Shown here: piece by piece, positions 12,038 to 28,421 of the stretch
Numbering within the stretch: the first letter of the stretch is position 1
Layout: every line of letters starts with the position of its first letter
Assembly (NCBI GenBank): GCA_027604185.1
Contig: JADGKB010000065.1
Coordinates: forward strand, 17,321-81,320
DNA: 64,000 nt
From: Boothiomyces macroporosus
Taxonomy: Eukaryota; Chytridiomycota; Chytridiomycetes; Rhizophydiales; Terramycetaceae
Direction: 5' to 3'
Notes under the pieces: generated by a model
The model's input: the letters and a program-made list of their open reading frames with translations, nothing else
Databases searched by the model: none
Told to the model about the DNA's origin: nothing
Position numbers and translations under genes: made by a program

Positions 12038-13117
12038 ATGCGAAATATCATCCTAGCACCCATTATGCTGATGCCACTTGTTCTATCGCAGGCGGCCGGG
12101 CAGAGCAATAATGGTGGAGCTACCTGCGCTGCCGACTATGTAACAAATTATGATCTTCCCCTACACATTGGGAGTGTATTTATAGTGTTTGCTGTCTCTG
12201 CAGCTGGTATGTTTGGAGCAATGTTTGTAGACGGGTTCAAAGTACCGATTATTGGAAACATTTTGCATGTTCTAAAGTTTTTTGGTATGGGAATCATTGC
12301 TGGAACTGCTTGGATTCATTTGCTCCCTGATGCTTTCTCTCAGTTTTCTAATCCATGCTTGGGCGATAGCTGGAAGAGCTACGGAACCAATTATGTTGGT
12401 TTGTTTGGTGTCATAGCATCGTTTGTGGTTCAACTTTTAGAATTGGCTTCTTCACAGCATACCCACGAGCACGAGCATGAACTCATACTTAAAGACTTGG
12501 ATCAGCTGCATCATTCACATAATAGCTCTTTGAAAGATGAAGTTGATGACTTGGCAACAGAACCAGTTGTAGTGGCTGTCGACAATACAATGACAATGGA
12601 GTCTGTCATTCCACACAAGCATACACCAATCGACCCTCAAAAAAGATTTCAAACCATCATATTGGAATCTGGCATTTTGGTTCACTCTCTCATCATTGGT
12701 TTAACTCTTGGGGTAACACCAGATATCGGATTTATCTCACTTTTAATTGCAATCAGCTTCCATCAAATGTTTGAAGGAATGGCACTAGGGATTCTAATTT
12801 CAAATGCAAAGTTTGATACCAAAGTCAAATACGTCTTGGGATTCTTATACCCCCTCACAACCCCAATTGGAATATCGATTGGTATATCGGTCCGCAATAT
12901 CTTTAACGCAAACGATCCAAAGATGATTTTGATCCAAGGCATCTTGGATTCCATATCTGCTGGTATTCTGTTTTACAATTGTTACGCAGAGCTTATTAGT
13001 AACGAAATCAATCATAGTCCTAGTTTCAAGAGATTTTCTAAACAATTTAAAGCTGCTTGTTTCCTAGCAATGTACGCTGGAGCATCAGCCATGGCAATAA
13101 TAGGTATCTGGGCTTAA
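12038..13117 (+). CDS. ZIP-family zinc/iron transporter
   Basis: A polytopic membrane protein moving Zn or Fe into the cytosol. From the ATG at 12038 it has 359 aa and begins with a clear signal-like segment (MRNIILAPIMLMPLVLS). An in-frame ATG at 11960 gives 385 aa but a basic leader. About eight membrane segments are visible. A histidine-rich loop (HTHEHEHE) separates the third and fourth. The metal-site helices ESGILVHSLIIGLTLG and SFHQMFEGMALG place it in ZIP subfamily I (Zrt1/Zrt2-like). Single exon, unlike most neighbours. Confidence 0.92.
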   Translation: MRNIILAPIMLMPLVLSQAAGQSNNGGATCAADYVTNYDLPLHIGSVFIVFAVSAAGMFGAMFVDGFKVPIIGNILHVLKFFGMGIIAGTAWIHLLPDAFSQFSNPCLGDSWKSYGTNYVGLFGVIASFVVQLLELASSQHTHEHEHELILKDLDQLHHSHNSSLKDEVDDLATEPVVVAVDNTMTMESVIPHKHTPIDPQKRFQTIILESGILVHSLIIGLTLGVTPDIGFISLLIAISFHQMFEGMALGILISNAKFDTKVKYVLGFLYPLTTPIGISIGISVRNIFNANDPKMILIQGILDSISAGILFYNCYAELISNEINHSPSFKRFSKQFKAACFLAMYAGASAMAIIGIWA

Positions 13118-13134
13118 TAAACAAAATACTAGAG

Positions 13135-13821
13135 TTACATGAACTTTATTTTTGGGTTCATATAAGAATTATACCACTTTCTAAACCAGTGTAAATGCAT
13201 TGGGTAGCTGACTGCGACATAAAACACGAATCTGCTGAATCCAAACCATTGGAAATACTGTAGAATAATATATCCGTGGAAAAGAACCCTGGTAGTAAAA
13301 AACAGCAGTCCAAATCCCAGGTCGCTTTTCCATTTCTGGTTCAGGTTTCCCATTGTCAATACAAAAGTAGGGTATTCCATCAAACAAAATGGTCCCATTA
13401 GTCCGCCCACTCCATGACGAAGAAAATCAAATAGAATAAGCAAGTACAGTGTATGATGGATGTATCCAGTGACCAACCCAAACCTTTTAGGATAATGTAG
13501 TTTACCAAGTACCATGTCCACCATCAAATAAGAGATGAAACAGGCAGCAATGAAATTTGATATCCAGTTATTCACCCAGCTAAAGTCCTGTCGTACCAAC
13601 AAATGGTAGCAAAACGGAATTGAAATGGAGCACACTGGAATAGTAATAAAAAATGTAGTCAACCAAGCTATTTGTTTTGAATTATCGACAAATATCTTTT
13701 CATTAGTGTTTTTGACTTTGTAAAACATCACTATTTGAAAGAGGGTATACAGTGTGAAACTGGTCAAGAATGTTTGATTCTGGAAATTCGACACTTGGGC
13801 TGTAATTAGAGTAGAGTTCAT
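13135..13821 (-). CDS. TLC-domain membrane protein (TLCD4/TMEM56-like)
   Basis: A 228-aa single-exon gene with about seven membrane segments. The stretch GYIHHTLYLLILF, followed by CLMEYPTFVLTMGNL and a terminal aromatic-rich helix, fits the TRAM-LAG1-CLN8 (TLC) fold. It lacks the LAG motif of ceramide synthase, so a TLCD-type lipid-related protein is more likely than an acyltransferase. Tail-to-tail with the ZIP gene, 17 bp apart. Confidence 0.7.
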   Translation of the reverse strand: MNSTLITAQVSNFQNQTFLTSFTLYTLFQIVMFYKVKNTNEKIFVDNSKQIAWLTTFFITIPVCSISIPFCYHLLVRQDFSWVNNWISNFIAACFISYLMVDMVLGKLHYPKRFGLVTGYIHHTLYLLILFDFLRHGVGGLMGPFCLMEYPTFVLTMGNLNQKWKSDLGFGLLFFTTRVLFHGYIILQYFQWFGFSRFVFYVAVSYPMHLHWFRKWYNSYMNPKIKFM

Positions 13822-14063
13822 ACAGAGCTGTTGTTACCAGGGGTTTTATAGCTGGTATTCATGTGATGTGCCCATATCGTGTGATTTGTTTGTATTGGCT
13901 TTGAGTGAGGCACATGTGGACAGCTGATGCCCATTGTCCAACTTTGTCCAGATTTAATGTCGGCCCGTAATTAACATTCTGATTTGTTCTGTCCAATCGT
14001 ATTACTTCAATCGCTCAATTTCAATCATTCCAGCCCTAGTAGAAAAATAAAAACCAATATAAA

Positions 14064-15032
14064 TTATTCTTTTATTGTATTAAAGAAGGGGCCTACGTTA
14101 ACATCACTTACTAGTCAGAGCCATATCAGCACTAATACGCTTTTCAGGAGCATACTCCAACATTCGCTTTATCAATACTACACCGTCTCCCTGCAGCTTT
14201 GGTACAATGGTTGCTAAATCTACTGCTGGATAAATAGGAAAGTCTGGCTTATAATCTGGTATTTCAGATATCCTTGGCCATATAATTTCATTAGGGGTAC
14301 CCAGAGTCTGAAATATCTTTAACAACTGGTCTCTAATTGAAATGCCAGGGAATAGCGGTCTTCCAGTAGCCATTTCTGCCATTATACAGCCTATATTAAT
14401 CCGAAATACCTATAGACCACATGTCAATGGTGTTTGAATAGTTGCGAGATCCCATAAGCACATCTGGACTCCTATACCACAAAGTTACCACCTGAATCAA
14501 ATACAAACTACTTCATGCGAATATCCTCGCACCGGTATTCCGACTGCTCTCGCCAATCCAAAATCAGCCAATTTCAATTCCATCTTTTTGTTGATCAACA
14601 AGTTTTGCGGTTTAAGGTCCCTATGTAAAACCCTATGTTCATGACAATACGCAATCCCTTCTAATAACTGATGCATAAGCAATTGAATAGTGTTGACTGA
14701 AATGTCGCCTGCATTAATAGTGAGTACCGGCATTGCTATCCAAGTACTTTTTCAAATCCGAATCAAGGTATTCAAAAACCAGAGTCAGTTTCTTTTCGGT
14801 ATGAATCACATCGTACAGCTTTACAATATTGGGATGCTTGAGCTCCTTTAATAGTGATATTTCTCTTATTGCTGTACAGGGAACTCCCTCTTCCTCATTG
14901 TCCAATCTGATCCTCTTCAGCGCTACAACAGCCCCCGTCTCTTTATTCTGCGCCTTGTACACTATGCCATAGGTTCCTTTTTAATCGCAATGTACCCTCT
15001 CCTAGCTTTTCTATTTTCTGGTATTTTTCCAT
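14064..15032 (-). CDS. Cyclin-dependent kinase, CDK5/PHO85 type
   Basis: Ser/Thr kinase of 290 aa, the normal length for the family, after removing five introns of 19-20 nt. The glycine loop [11 protein letters not shown], catalytic VALK, the helix with PCTAIRE-like sequence ([12 protein letters not shown]), [23 protein letters not shown] and [10 protein letters not shown] are all in order. The ending RISADMAL is also typical. The VLMG and GIPVR signatures favour CDK5/PHO85 over CDK1/CDK2. The first exon ([13 protein letters not shown]) is recovered only by splicing a 19-nt intron inside the glycine loop. Confidence 0.94.
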
Positions 15033-15052
15033 TTGATTAAGAATTCAGAAAG

Positions 15053-15211
15053 TCATGTGACATGAACGTTTTGATTTCTAGTGATGGTTGCCAGTTGAAT
15101 ACTAGTGATGCTTCCCTCTAATATTTGCTCTAGATAATTGGTATCGATGATAAATTTCCAGATTGAGTTGAAATCATTCAGAAGTGGAGTTGGATCCCAA
15201 CTTGGCTCCAT
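15053..15211 (-). CDS. Possible small ORF, 52 aa, unrecognised
   Basis: The ATG at 15211 opens MEPSWDPTPLLNDFNSIWKF and ends at TGA 21 bp before the CDK start on the same strand. The frame stays open upstream for more than 40 codons without an ATG. It lies in the short divergent region between the kinase and the ABCC gene. Composition is protein-like, but no family or splice partner was found. Confidence 0.25.
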   Translation of the reverse strand: MEPSWDPTPLLNDFNSIWKFIIDTNYLEQILEGSITSIQLATITRNQNVHVT

Positions 15212-15328
15212 CAATTTTACATCTAAATTAGCCCAACAAGATTCTATTCTCAAGTTGCTTTTATGAAGCCGAGGATTACCCTCGACGTGTTGAATTTTTT
15301 TTGATTTTGAATTTTTCCCTGCTTATTA

Positions 15329-19714
<4,386 letters not shown>

Positions 19715-19854
19715 AACTTCATTCTGCGTGTCTTTCAAACTTTATTCTGCAACGACTGCGTGTCTTTCAAACTTGTTTCATTTGACCTGTATCACGCAGA
19801 GTGATGTCATTCCACTTACGCGCAGAGCTTGCTCACTACAATCTTTTACGCACT

Positions 19855-22800
19855 ATGATAAAGAAAGGTTCTCTGGCAAAGAGAGCTGAAAAATTAAAGA
19901 AGCCCATAGTGGACCAGCAGTCTAACCTGCCCATTCTAAAAACCCCAAAACTGAAAGCAATTAGCTTACCAAAATTGTAATTCCCAATAACAGTAGAAAG
20001 TCAAGGGATTCGAGTCAAGCAATTACCGCTGCAAATGTTCCTGGACCGGTTTTAAGAATTTTATTGGCTATATCGCAAACTCTGGATGAAGATTTGTCCA
20101 AGGACGATATGGCACATGCTAAAGAATCATCAGCATTCCAGTCGACTGAGAGAACCAGTAGTATATCGTCTAGAGATGAGACTTGTGTCCTTGTTTCGGA
20201 AATGTCACGGGTATCAATATCTTCATCTCTTCTGGATAGCTTGGAAACTGAGGTGGGTGAATTCAATGCTGAGAAATCGTCGATATCCAACGAGGCAAAA
20301 CGGAAAATCATCAGATGCTGCTTGGATTTAAAGAGGCTAATCGACAAGGATAACAATCCCATTTCAGCTGGTAAATCACCATTAAACCAAGACTCTGTAA
20401 TTCAGAAATCACTTTTTTCAAAGTCAAATACCAACGTCACCGTTCTCTTTAGGTGTCTAAAGGTAAATTGGTGATAATTCCAGGAAATTTGCGATGTCGA
20501 CACTTCAATCGTTATTACGAATCTCCTGTTGAGACTAATCACTTCATGCGAGAGTGCATCGAGTAATATGATAATGATGACAAAGAAAAATCTGTGTCAA
20601 GTGCTCTTGGTTACCATTTACAATATCCATCATGACTATTTAAACAATTCTTCAATTCCTAACCTTTCGTTGAACATTCTGCAGAAAATAGACGATATTT
20701 TCAACAACACTTACACCATACTATGCAGACTTTCAAAATATGGTAATTTTGAATTTATAAAAGAACCGAAATTAGCTTTACTAGCAAGGCTTCATGGAGC
20801 AGTACCGATAACAGTCAAAGCCCTCAAGCGAAGTGTCGAGAGAAAGGATATTGGGTTAATGACAATCACCTTCAATATGCTTCGAATATTCGCCTCTAAA
20901 AATGGTAAGCTAGAGTTAATAAGACAATAATTTATCAGTCATTCAAAAGAGCAATCTTGTCCCTTTACTTGATGGAATATTCAAAAATCTTGCGCAACAA
21001 GTAAACTCATCCAAATTTGACAATGCGATAGAGCTAATGGCGTACTTGGCAAAGTCCAAATCTACAGCACAGGAAATAGTAAAGACGTTTGGAATGAAAT
21101 TCTTTCTTGGATACAGCTGTTCAGTCTTTGAAGGATTGCAAAAAGCAGCATTGAAAGCCATTAAAATTTTAAATGAATATGGTAAGATTTCCCTAACACG
21201 ATTTTGGAAAGAAGGCGTTTGACTTTGCAGATGGCTCAAAAATTCTGTCTGACTTGTTGAACAGCTTGCTTCAATGTAAAATTTCGATAATCGATAGCAT
21301 CTGAATGTGTGAATATGTCCTTGACTTCAGTTAATTCTGTCACGTCGCTTCTGGTTGGTGCATTGAGATCAGCAGCTGGTCAAGCTGATCTGCCATTCTT
21401 GGAGTTTTACACTGACCGAAATTTCCCACTACCAACTGAGCCAACTCTGCCAAAAACTTCTGAAAGCAGGATTTCACAGCCAAAACATTTCGAGTCGGCA
21501 CCAAACTTGTACACTATGCCTCCTCCCCCACCAGTCTTGGGTCAGAGACCAAAAACTTCGCCCAACTTGACTCAATGTGTGGATTACAAGGATGTTGAAA
21601 CTGATTATGAGGATATTGTTGATGAATTTGCCCAAGATCTACAGAAAGGGAAATCTAAAGGACAAGCTATTCCACCACAGTCTATTCAGGATCTTGTCCA
21701 CTCAAAACTGAGAAAGTTATGTCCAGAATTATCCTATTTGGAGAATATTCCGATAGCAAAATGTGATACACCAAACAGCAACATTAGTGTTCGCCATGTA
21801 CAGCCAATGGCACCTGGGAAACATTTTGTTTGTCGTAACCTAGTAAATGGGGATTCTGAACAATTGCTGAGACGATCTCCAATGATTTTTAGGTACCTTT
21901 GTATTAATATAAGTTAGAAAGGTCATGTTTGATCAAACAGCGAGGATGTTTCAGCAGTTTTCCAAGGGAACGATAGTATACGATGTGATGGATTCCTCAA
22001 AGTCTCCCAAAGTAAATGACGGGTATCTAAAATTTAATCAAGAACGTTGCTATTCGACTCTAGATTTGAAAGTGGAAATCTGCAATTAGCAATCAAAGTT
22101 TCCCAGTATGAATACGACTTGCTCATTGAGTCTGATATCAACTCTGTCCCAGGAAAACACAACCAAGTACTTGAAGCTAATTTAGTGGTTCTATTTTTCA
22201 GTAAAGAGAATGATGACAAATACAGCATATAAATTCAATATTTTGAACTTGAGTAAACCAGCCAGCCAATTTAACAATGGCATGCAGCCAGTAATGTATT
22301 CTGTTGAAGACCCAGGATGGAAAAGAGTGGGCGACTATGTATTTTACATAAAGTAAGTCGAAATTTAAACTAGAAACCATTACAGGAAGCCTGGAGTAGA
22401 CTCTAGTACGCTGGACTCTGTTGCTGCTGATGCGAATACCTTTTCAACACTAGTAATGGCAATTACATTTAAAACTCCAAACGATACATGTTACTTTGCG
22501 TATCATTACCCATATACTTACTCTGAGCTGCAAAGATCTTTGTATCAACTAAGCAGTTACTCTAATTTCAAAAATGTTTGCAGAAGAGCTTTACTTTGCA
22601 GAACATTAGGCGGAAATGACTGCATTTTATTGACAATCACTGATTTTGTAAATAGTAATTCGCATGTAACGTAGATGATGTACCAATCAAGGATAGGAAA
22701 TATGTTTTGCTCAGTGCTAGAGTGCATCCTGGTGAAAGTAACTCTAGCCATATGATGAACGGCCTGATTCAGTTCCTTCTCAGTGGTGACGAAACTGCTG

Positions 22801-23638
22801 TTAATTTGAGAAAAAATTGTGTATTCAAAATTGTACCCATGCTTAATCCTGATGGAACAATTAATGGAAGTCACAGATGCTCTCTGGCTGGATTTGATCT
22901 TAATCGACAGTGGAAATCACCATCAAGAGTACTATCTCCAACCATATTTTGGACAAAACTTTTATACCGGTTCTTGATTAGACTCAACTGCCAGATCCTA
23001 GTACATAATTCACTAATCTAGTTATCCTGTGATTTCCATGGCCATTCAAGGAAAAAGAATGCCTTTATATTTGGTTGTGAGAATCCTGCTGGTACAGAAA
23101 TAGAAGGCCTTGAAAAGATATTCCCTCAGATATTGACACAGCAGGCATCAATATTTGATTTTAATTCATGTCGCTTTAATATCGAGAAATCCAAAGAATC
23201 AACTGCCAGAGTAGTTTTACGACAAGAATTTAAAATAATCAACAGTTTCACACTAGAATCTACCTATTGCGGAATGGACTTTGGTGAAAAAAGAGTACTT
23301 GAGACTAAATTTAGGGGATGCAAGTGCAGATACCAGATTTGGAGAAAATGGGAGTCGATTTTGCCAAGGCTGTTAATACACTGTTGAATCACACAGAAGT
23401 GCACAAGATGTGCTCAAAGAATATAGTTGATTTATCAAAATCAGTAAAGTCTACACCCTGTTCATCCGATCAATCGCCAGTAGCTACTCCTAAGCGACCT
23501 CGAAAAGTGAAAAAGAGCACTGCCAAGCAGTTAGCGAAAAAGAGCATTGAAGCGAAAAAGAAGGAAAAGAAGCCGCCAGTTAGGGAAGAACAAGAAGAAA
23601 ACAGTGATAATTCAGATGATGATTCAGACGATGGTTAG
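19855..23638 (+). CDS. CCP1-like cytosolic carboxypeptidase (copy 2)
   Basis: Identical to the gene at 1025-4808, including all 12 introns and the odd acceptor at 21182-21200. The gene lies wholly inside the repeat, so both copies appear complete and could double the dose of tubulin deglutamylase. Confidence 0.93.
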
Positions 23639-23691
23639 CAATCTCAATGTTCACATATATATTATTTTATGGATTAAATAGTTCGAGACAT

Positions 23692-25698
23692 TTATAAAAT
23701 TCGATTACCTAGATTAAATGCAATTACTTTTTTATCGACTTTGACTTTTGAACGGTCAAAATTCTTTACTTGTAATCCTTCTAATGATGTGCATCTCGAT
23801 AGCGCGACATAAGTCTGGCTGCACTCGAAAATATTCTTTAAATCTACATAAACGCTGTCAAGAGTTTGTCCTTGGCATTTATGGATGCTTCTAGTATTAA
23901 TAATAGTTACAATGCATAAGCTAGAATGATAGGAAACTGCATTCGAGTTGCTAAAGGATTTTTATCAGCCCTGAATATTTCAAATTTCTCTCTTCCCAAT
24001 GTTACTTTACTATTTTTGAACTTTACTACTATTCCTTCGTCTTCAAAAGACTCTACCGTTCCAATTGCTCCGTTGTACAACGATTTACAATTTTTAATTA
24101 GCATTACACTTGCGCCTACACGTAATGTCAATTTAGCTGGAGCCAAGAGTGATTCATTTAATTTTTGTGTCAATTTCTCGTCGTGGGTATCATCAACAGC
24201 ATTAAAACTTCGAACCGTTCCCCCTAGTTTTGCTAATTGCGTTGTATTTTCTTTCTCAACCTCAGCTCTAGTTGGGAACAGTTTAGTACATGCATGGAAT
24301 TTAGTTTCTACGTCATTGTCTTCCAAAGCTTTAAATAGCTGAGCAGCATCATCGCTCACTTTACCAAGCCGAAGCTCGTTCAATATATGCATAAACACAG
24401 CTTCTGTTTGTCTATAGATTTTTTTCAAATACACCATTTGTAATTTTAAATTTTTCCATGCTGTATTAGCAAATTGTACCTTCGCTTTCAAAGACATATT
24501 TTGCATCTTTTGCTGGGGGAGGTAATTGAAGAAAATCTCCACATAATACTACTTGAATACCGCCAAATGGCTCATCAGAGTTACGGATACGCCTTGCCAA
24601 GAAATCCAACTTGTCAAAATAATCTGCCTCGATCATTGATATTTCATCAATAATCAACATCTTCAGGTTTTTCCATCTGGCGACACTCTGCTGAGACTTC
24701 TTTAGAAATCCAACGCACTGCTCACGAGTACCTTTTCCTAAGCCAATTCCAGCAAATGAATGTAAAGTACATCCTCCAATATTATACGCAGCAACCCCAG
24801 TAGCAGCTACGGTAAGAAATGGTTACCTGTAAGTGCATATTTATCTTCCGGCAGTCCAAACTTTTTCCATCGTTTAACTAATTCTTTCAAAACAAAAGAC
24901 TATATGTAAGCCATAGATAACCTTTCCAGTACCAGCATTTCCAGTAAAAAAGAAGGATTTCCCTGAAAACACCAGAGTCATTATTTGCTCTTGTTCTGTG
25001 GACAGCACTGAAAGAGCTTTTGTCTTTCTTTCCTTTTTCACTGAAGAAGTAAATTCTGCGGGTCCAGATTCGTTCAAGGAATGGTTAGGAATATGTCCCA
25101 TATCATTCGTAGGCTCTGATTTCACCGCAGTTCTTTTATTGGATTGGTTATCTCCTGGTAACTTTCTCTTTAGAACAGCTGGATCCGTTATTCGTAATTT
25201 TCCTCCTTGAACTTCTGCATTGACTTCTGAACCTCCTTGATATACTTTGAATTTTAATGGGTAGTTATTCACTCGTGGTTTGGTGCCGTACTTTAACTTT
25301 GGATCCACAGGGACTCTTGGTTCAGCTTGTGTCTTAGAGGATATCAATCGGGGCTGTTCCAAAGATTCATTTTGTTCCTCTCGTTTCTGCCTGAAAATCC
25401 CTCTACCAAAATTATTGAGCTGAATATCTGGTTTCTTTTCTGCCATCTGGTATGCATATAATTGTGCTTCCGGCGGTTGTCTATTCTCCTTTAGGGTAGG
25501 ATCTCCAGGTCTTGAAACTGCCCCATCCGCTCTTGATTTACCTTCCTGCCTGGTGCTATTGACTCCTAGGCTCACTGGCAGAGATTGTTTTGTTTTTTCA
25601 AAATCTACTCCCTTTGGTTTTTTCTTTTCCCAAGATGTCGATTTCATTTGGACAACTATTCGCTCGGACATTTCCACGATATCGCTGGTACAAGACAT
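23692..25698 (-). CDS. PIF1: PIF1-family DNA helicase (copy 2)
   Basis: Identical to the gene at 4862-6868 and complete within the repeat: four introns, 641 aa, ATG at 25698. Upstream on the same strand is the doubtful frame at 25738-25935. Confidence 0.95.
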
Positions 25699-25927
25699 GA
25701 AATCCAATCGATTACAATCACATGAAATACAATCAAACTACAAAGGATCGCTTGCCAGGAAATAAGTTTCACCAGGTTGACCAATAATACCAGTCGCGTA
25801 AGTTTGGAATTGCCTATCCCATGTAAGAGTATATCCGGGAACGATTTTTAGAAAATTTTGTTGATCAGTGTCCTTTGGTGTGATTTTTAAGTTGAGCCAG
25901 CGGAGCCAAGTTTCCAAAAAGATTTCA

Positions 25928-26295
25928 ATGCTCACACAGACACTGTTAATTCAAGTTGTATACTCTGCTTCTCTGCAGGGAAAGCTTGGAAGCGAAGGCG
26001 GGATAAATGGAAGAGTAACTGGAGGTAATGCCGTACTAATCTAGACCCATTAGTGCCAGCCACCACTGTTCCTCATTTAGCATCAAGCATAGTGGTAATA
26101 GAAGCTCCCAAAACTACCATCAATCCAGTAGTTACAAACAGTCCCAAGAGTCCTACCACAGCACCTAGCCCTACTTCAGTCCCAAACCAGAACTCTGACC
26201 CGCAACAGAATATCAACTATGATCCCAGACCAACCAATTCTGCTTGTAGACCGTTATCTATCTCGCTGTTTCTATTATGCAGTATCTTGCTGTAA
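25928..26295 (+). CDS. Small Thr/Ser/Pro-rich surface protein (copy 2)
   Basis: Identical to 7098-7465: one 20-nt intron at 26025-26044, 115 aa, hydrophobic C-terminus compatible with a GPI-anchor signal. Confidence 0.5.
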
Positions 26296-26364
26296 ACAAT
26301 GAGTGCGGCATTATAAAATTAACCAATCAAATTACAGTAATATGCATGGAGAAATAGAGGAGGG

Positions 26365-27063
26365 GTGATACGCTTGACAATCAAACGTCATCACTTTTTT
26401 CAAAAAAACTATTTAAATGCCAAGCACTGGGGTAATAAAACACTAAACAAGACATTTATAAAGTCTAGTATCGGATTGCATTCAGCAACCACAGTATACA
26501 TTGATAACAAATTTTATAGTAAATATAAACCAGTTGTGTCTTCAGGTCTAAATGAGACGTGTCAATCTACTACCATCCCGTTAAGGAAACCTAGAAAAAA
26601 GGAGAAGAGATACTCGCTATTAAAACGCGCTATTCTAAATAGTTTTAATCAAGCGACTGGGTTTGACATGGACCAAGTAGATTTTGAAGATAATGATGAC
26701 TGTCTTGAAGACGATCTTGAAATTAACCAAGAATATGAAATTGATCAAGATAATGAAATTGATTGTTTGTCAATGGATTATATTGAGGGGAAAAAGAGAA
26801 AGTTTGATGAAGATGACCAGCCTTTGAAGCGACAATGTACAGATACATGTATTGCCAAATACATGTCGAATACAATCATGAAATACCTGAACCATTGTGA
26901 ATACCCTATCAATGAAGATTACGATTCTGGTAATTGTACAGTCTTTTCTATTCATGATAACGCTACTTTTCTACAAAATTACTATGGGTATCCGCCTTCG
27001 ATATTCCAATATGATGCTTCCAATATAGCTGAATATCCCAACGTGAAAGCCAATGTAAAATAA
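26365..27063 (+). CDS. Basic/acidic low-complexity protein, nuclear type (intact copy)
   Basis: An open frame of 232 codons. The first half is basic, with a cluster KPRKKEKRYSLLKRA. An Asp/Glu-rich stretch follows (EDNDDCLEDDLEINQEY), and a second basic cluster, KKRKFDEDDQPLKRQ, resembles a bipartite nuclear localisation signal. The C-terminus is Tyr/Asn-rich. There is no ATG near the left end. Either a short 5' exon was missed, a non-ATG start is used, or translation begins at the internal ATG of FDMDQ. No family is recognised. The first 378 bp are shared with 7535-7912, where the gene is cut. Tail-to-tail with the next gene. Confidence 0.5.
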   Translation: MIRLTIKRHHFFQKNYLNAKHWGNKTLNKTFIKSSIGLHSATTVYIDNKFYSKYKPVVSSGLNETCQSTTIPLRKPRKKEKRYSLLKRAILNSFNQATGFDMDQVDFEDNDDCLEDDLEINQEYEIDQDNEIDCLSMDYIEGKKRKFDEDDQPLKRQCTDTCIAKYMSNTIMKYLNHCEYPINEDYDSGNCTVFSIHDNATFLQNYYGYPPSIFQYDASNIAEYPNVKANVK

Positions 27064-27088
27064 AGAAAATGTAATATTATATTGTACA

Positions 27089-28105
27089 TTAAGGTAATTG
27101 CCATTTGTATAGCAATGCAGGGTCGTATTTTGCTATCATTGTTACTAGCTCTACAGGCAAATTCTCCCAAAACGATCCTTTGAATGCCTCTAGTAACAGC
27201 AAAGTCTTGAATTTGATTCTGGTCTTTACTGACAGGTTAATTGGAAAATCTTCCTCTTTTGCATTGAGCATTAAGCCCATAAACATCTCTGCTTGTAGAT
27301 TATGTGAATAGTGTAATTTGATATTTGGTGTGTGACATTCTTCGAATCCATCATTTACACCCTCATTAGGACTGCCTATTGATTCTAAAGCGCTTTCTTC
27401 TATTAAAGGTGGTGCCTGATCAGACTTTAGTTTAATATGATTAGGCTTTAGAATGGTAATAGTTTGTACCCCTTTGTTATCCATTGGTTCTAGCAATACT
27501 GGATATGGCTGAAATTGTGTCCGTATCAGATCAGAAATACAAGTTATAAAGGTTGCTCCTCTATCAGCGTATGTCACAAATAGAGGCTCGCATGTATTTC
27601 GGTGTCGTATTGAAAAAAATATATCGTTCTGTGATTCGCTTCCAGCATTAAACTGCATCCGCATTGGTATTATTGTTTGATCCGCTGACAGCAAGTCAAA
27701 ATCCATAATCGCATCAATTGGAAATATATAACCGCCGTTTTCAAACAAATGATCAGGCTGTATTAGAGGATCAAACGGTAGCAGTTCCGGTGAGAATTCT
27801 TCTACTTTGTCAACCAGTGACGCTGAATGATGTACAGGTTGGTATTTCACCAGTCTAAGCATAGGATATAATTTCTGGAAAGAGTCAGAGGGTGGACTGC
27901 CGAATATATATTTCTTTACCGCTTTCACAAAATAATCCTTGTTCTGTTTGAATTTCTTGTCCAAGTACGTTGGCGGTATATACTCATCGTATGTTGCTGG
28001 CCATTGAAAGTCGATTGTTCGAGCTGTTTCCACTTTGCTGGTCTTGCACCACTCACAATCGCATGAGAGCAAATCCAATTTAATTGGGTTTATGAGACTG
28101 TCCAT
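27089..28105 (-). CDS. Unrecognised protein, about 338 aa, weak C-terminal F-box-like motif
   Basis: From the ATG at 28105 (MDSLINPIKLDLLSCD) the frame runs to 27089. A CDCEWC cysteine cluster lies near the start, with mixed alpha/beta composition in the middle. The end, WENLPVELVTMIAKYDP, resembles the start of an F-box, which is an odd position for one. The frame is open 29 codons further upstream without ATG. A second, coding-like frame (ALRPWDETPSQDPHS) lies just upstream in a register one base off, so the true N-terminus probably extends towards 28340 through an intron or indel not resolved here. Confidence 0.55.
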   Translation of the reverse strand: MDSLINPIKLDLLSCDCEWCKTSKVETARTIDFQWPATYDEYIPPTYLDKKFKQNKDYFVKAVKKYIFGSPPSDSFQKLYPMLRLVKYQPVHHSASLVDKVEEFSPELLPFDPLIQPDHLFENGGYIFPIDAIMDFDLLSADQTIIPMRMQFNAGSESQNDIFFSIRHRNTCEPLFVTYADRGATFITCISDLIRTQFQPYPVLLEPMDNKGVQTITILKPNHIKLKSDQAPPLIEESALESIGSPNEGVNDGFEECHTPNIKLHYSHNLQAEMFMGLMLNAKEEDFPINLSVKTRIKFKTLLLLEAFKGSFWENLPVELVTMIAKYDPALLYKWQLP

Positions 28106-28421
28106 TGAAAAATTATGAAAAAATGCCTTTTGAAATTTGTTAAAGACAGTGCCGAAAATGGAAGAGAAGGTAACACAGCCAGAGGGGTCCAAGGAATTCC
28201 TGGTTGATTAAAGAGATTTTTCTTTGATTCATTATGGTATATGCAAGTCTCTATTCTCTGTTCTATTGAATGTGGATCTTGGCTTGGTGTTTCATCCCAA
28301 GGACGGAGCGCCAATCCAAGTCTACAGGGAAAAGCTTTTACTTTCCTTGGTCTGCTTACATGTATTAATCCTCATGCAAGAATCTGGGCATTTCCGAGTC
28401 GGATAATTTTCGTTTCCCAAA
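28106..28421. other. Unresolved 5' region between divergent genes
   Basis: Contains the coding-like minus-strand stretch described under 27089-28105 and a possible 20-nt intron beginning gtaaaagc near 28335. The plus-strand methyltransferase start at 28422 is preceded by tttcccaaa. Confidence 0.35.

Noticed and set aside
28090..28314. Minus-strand frame with ALRPWDETPSQDPHS as a separate gene
   Set aside because: No ATG; more likely the 5' part of the neighbouring unrecognised gene in a frame offset by one base.
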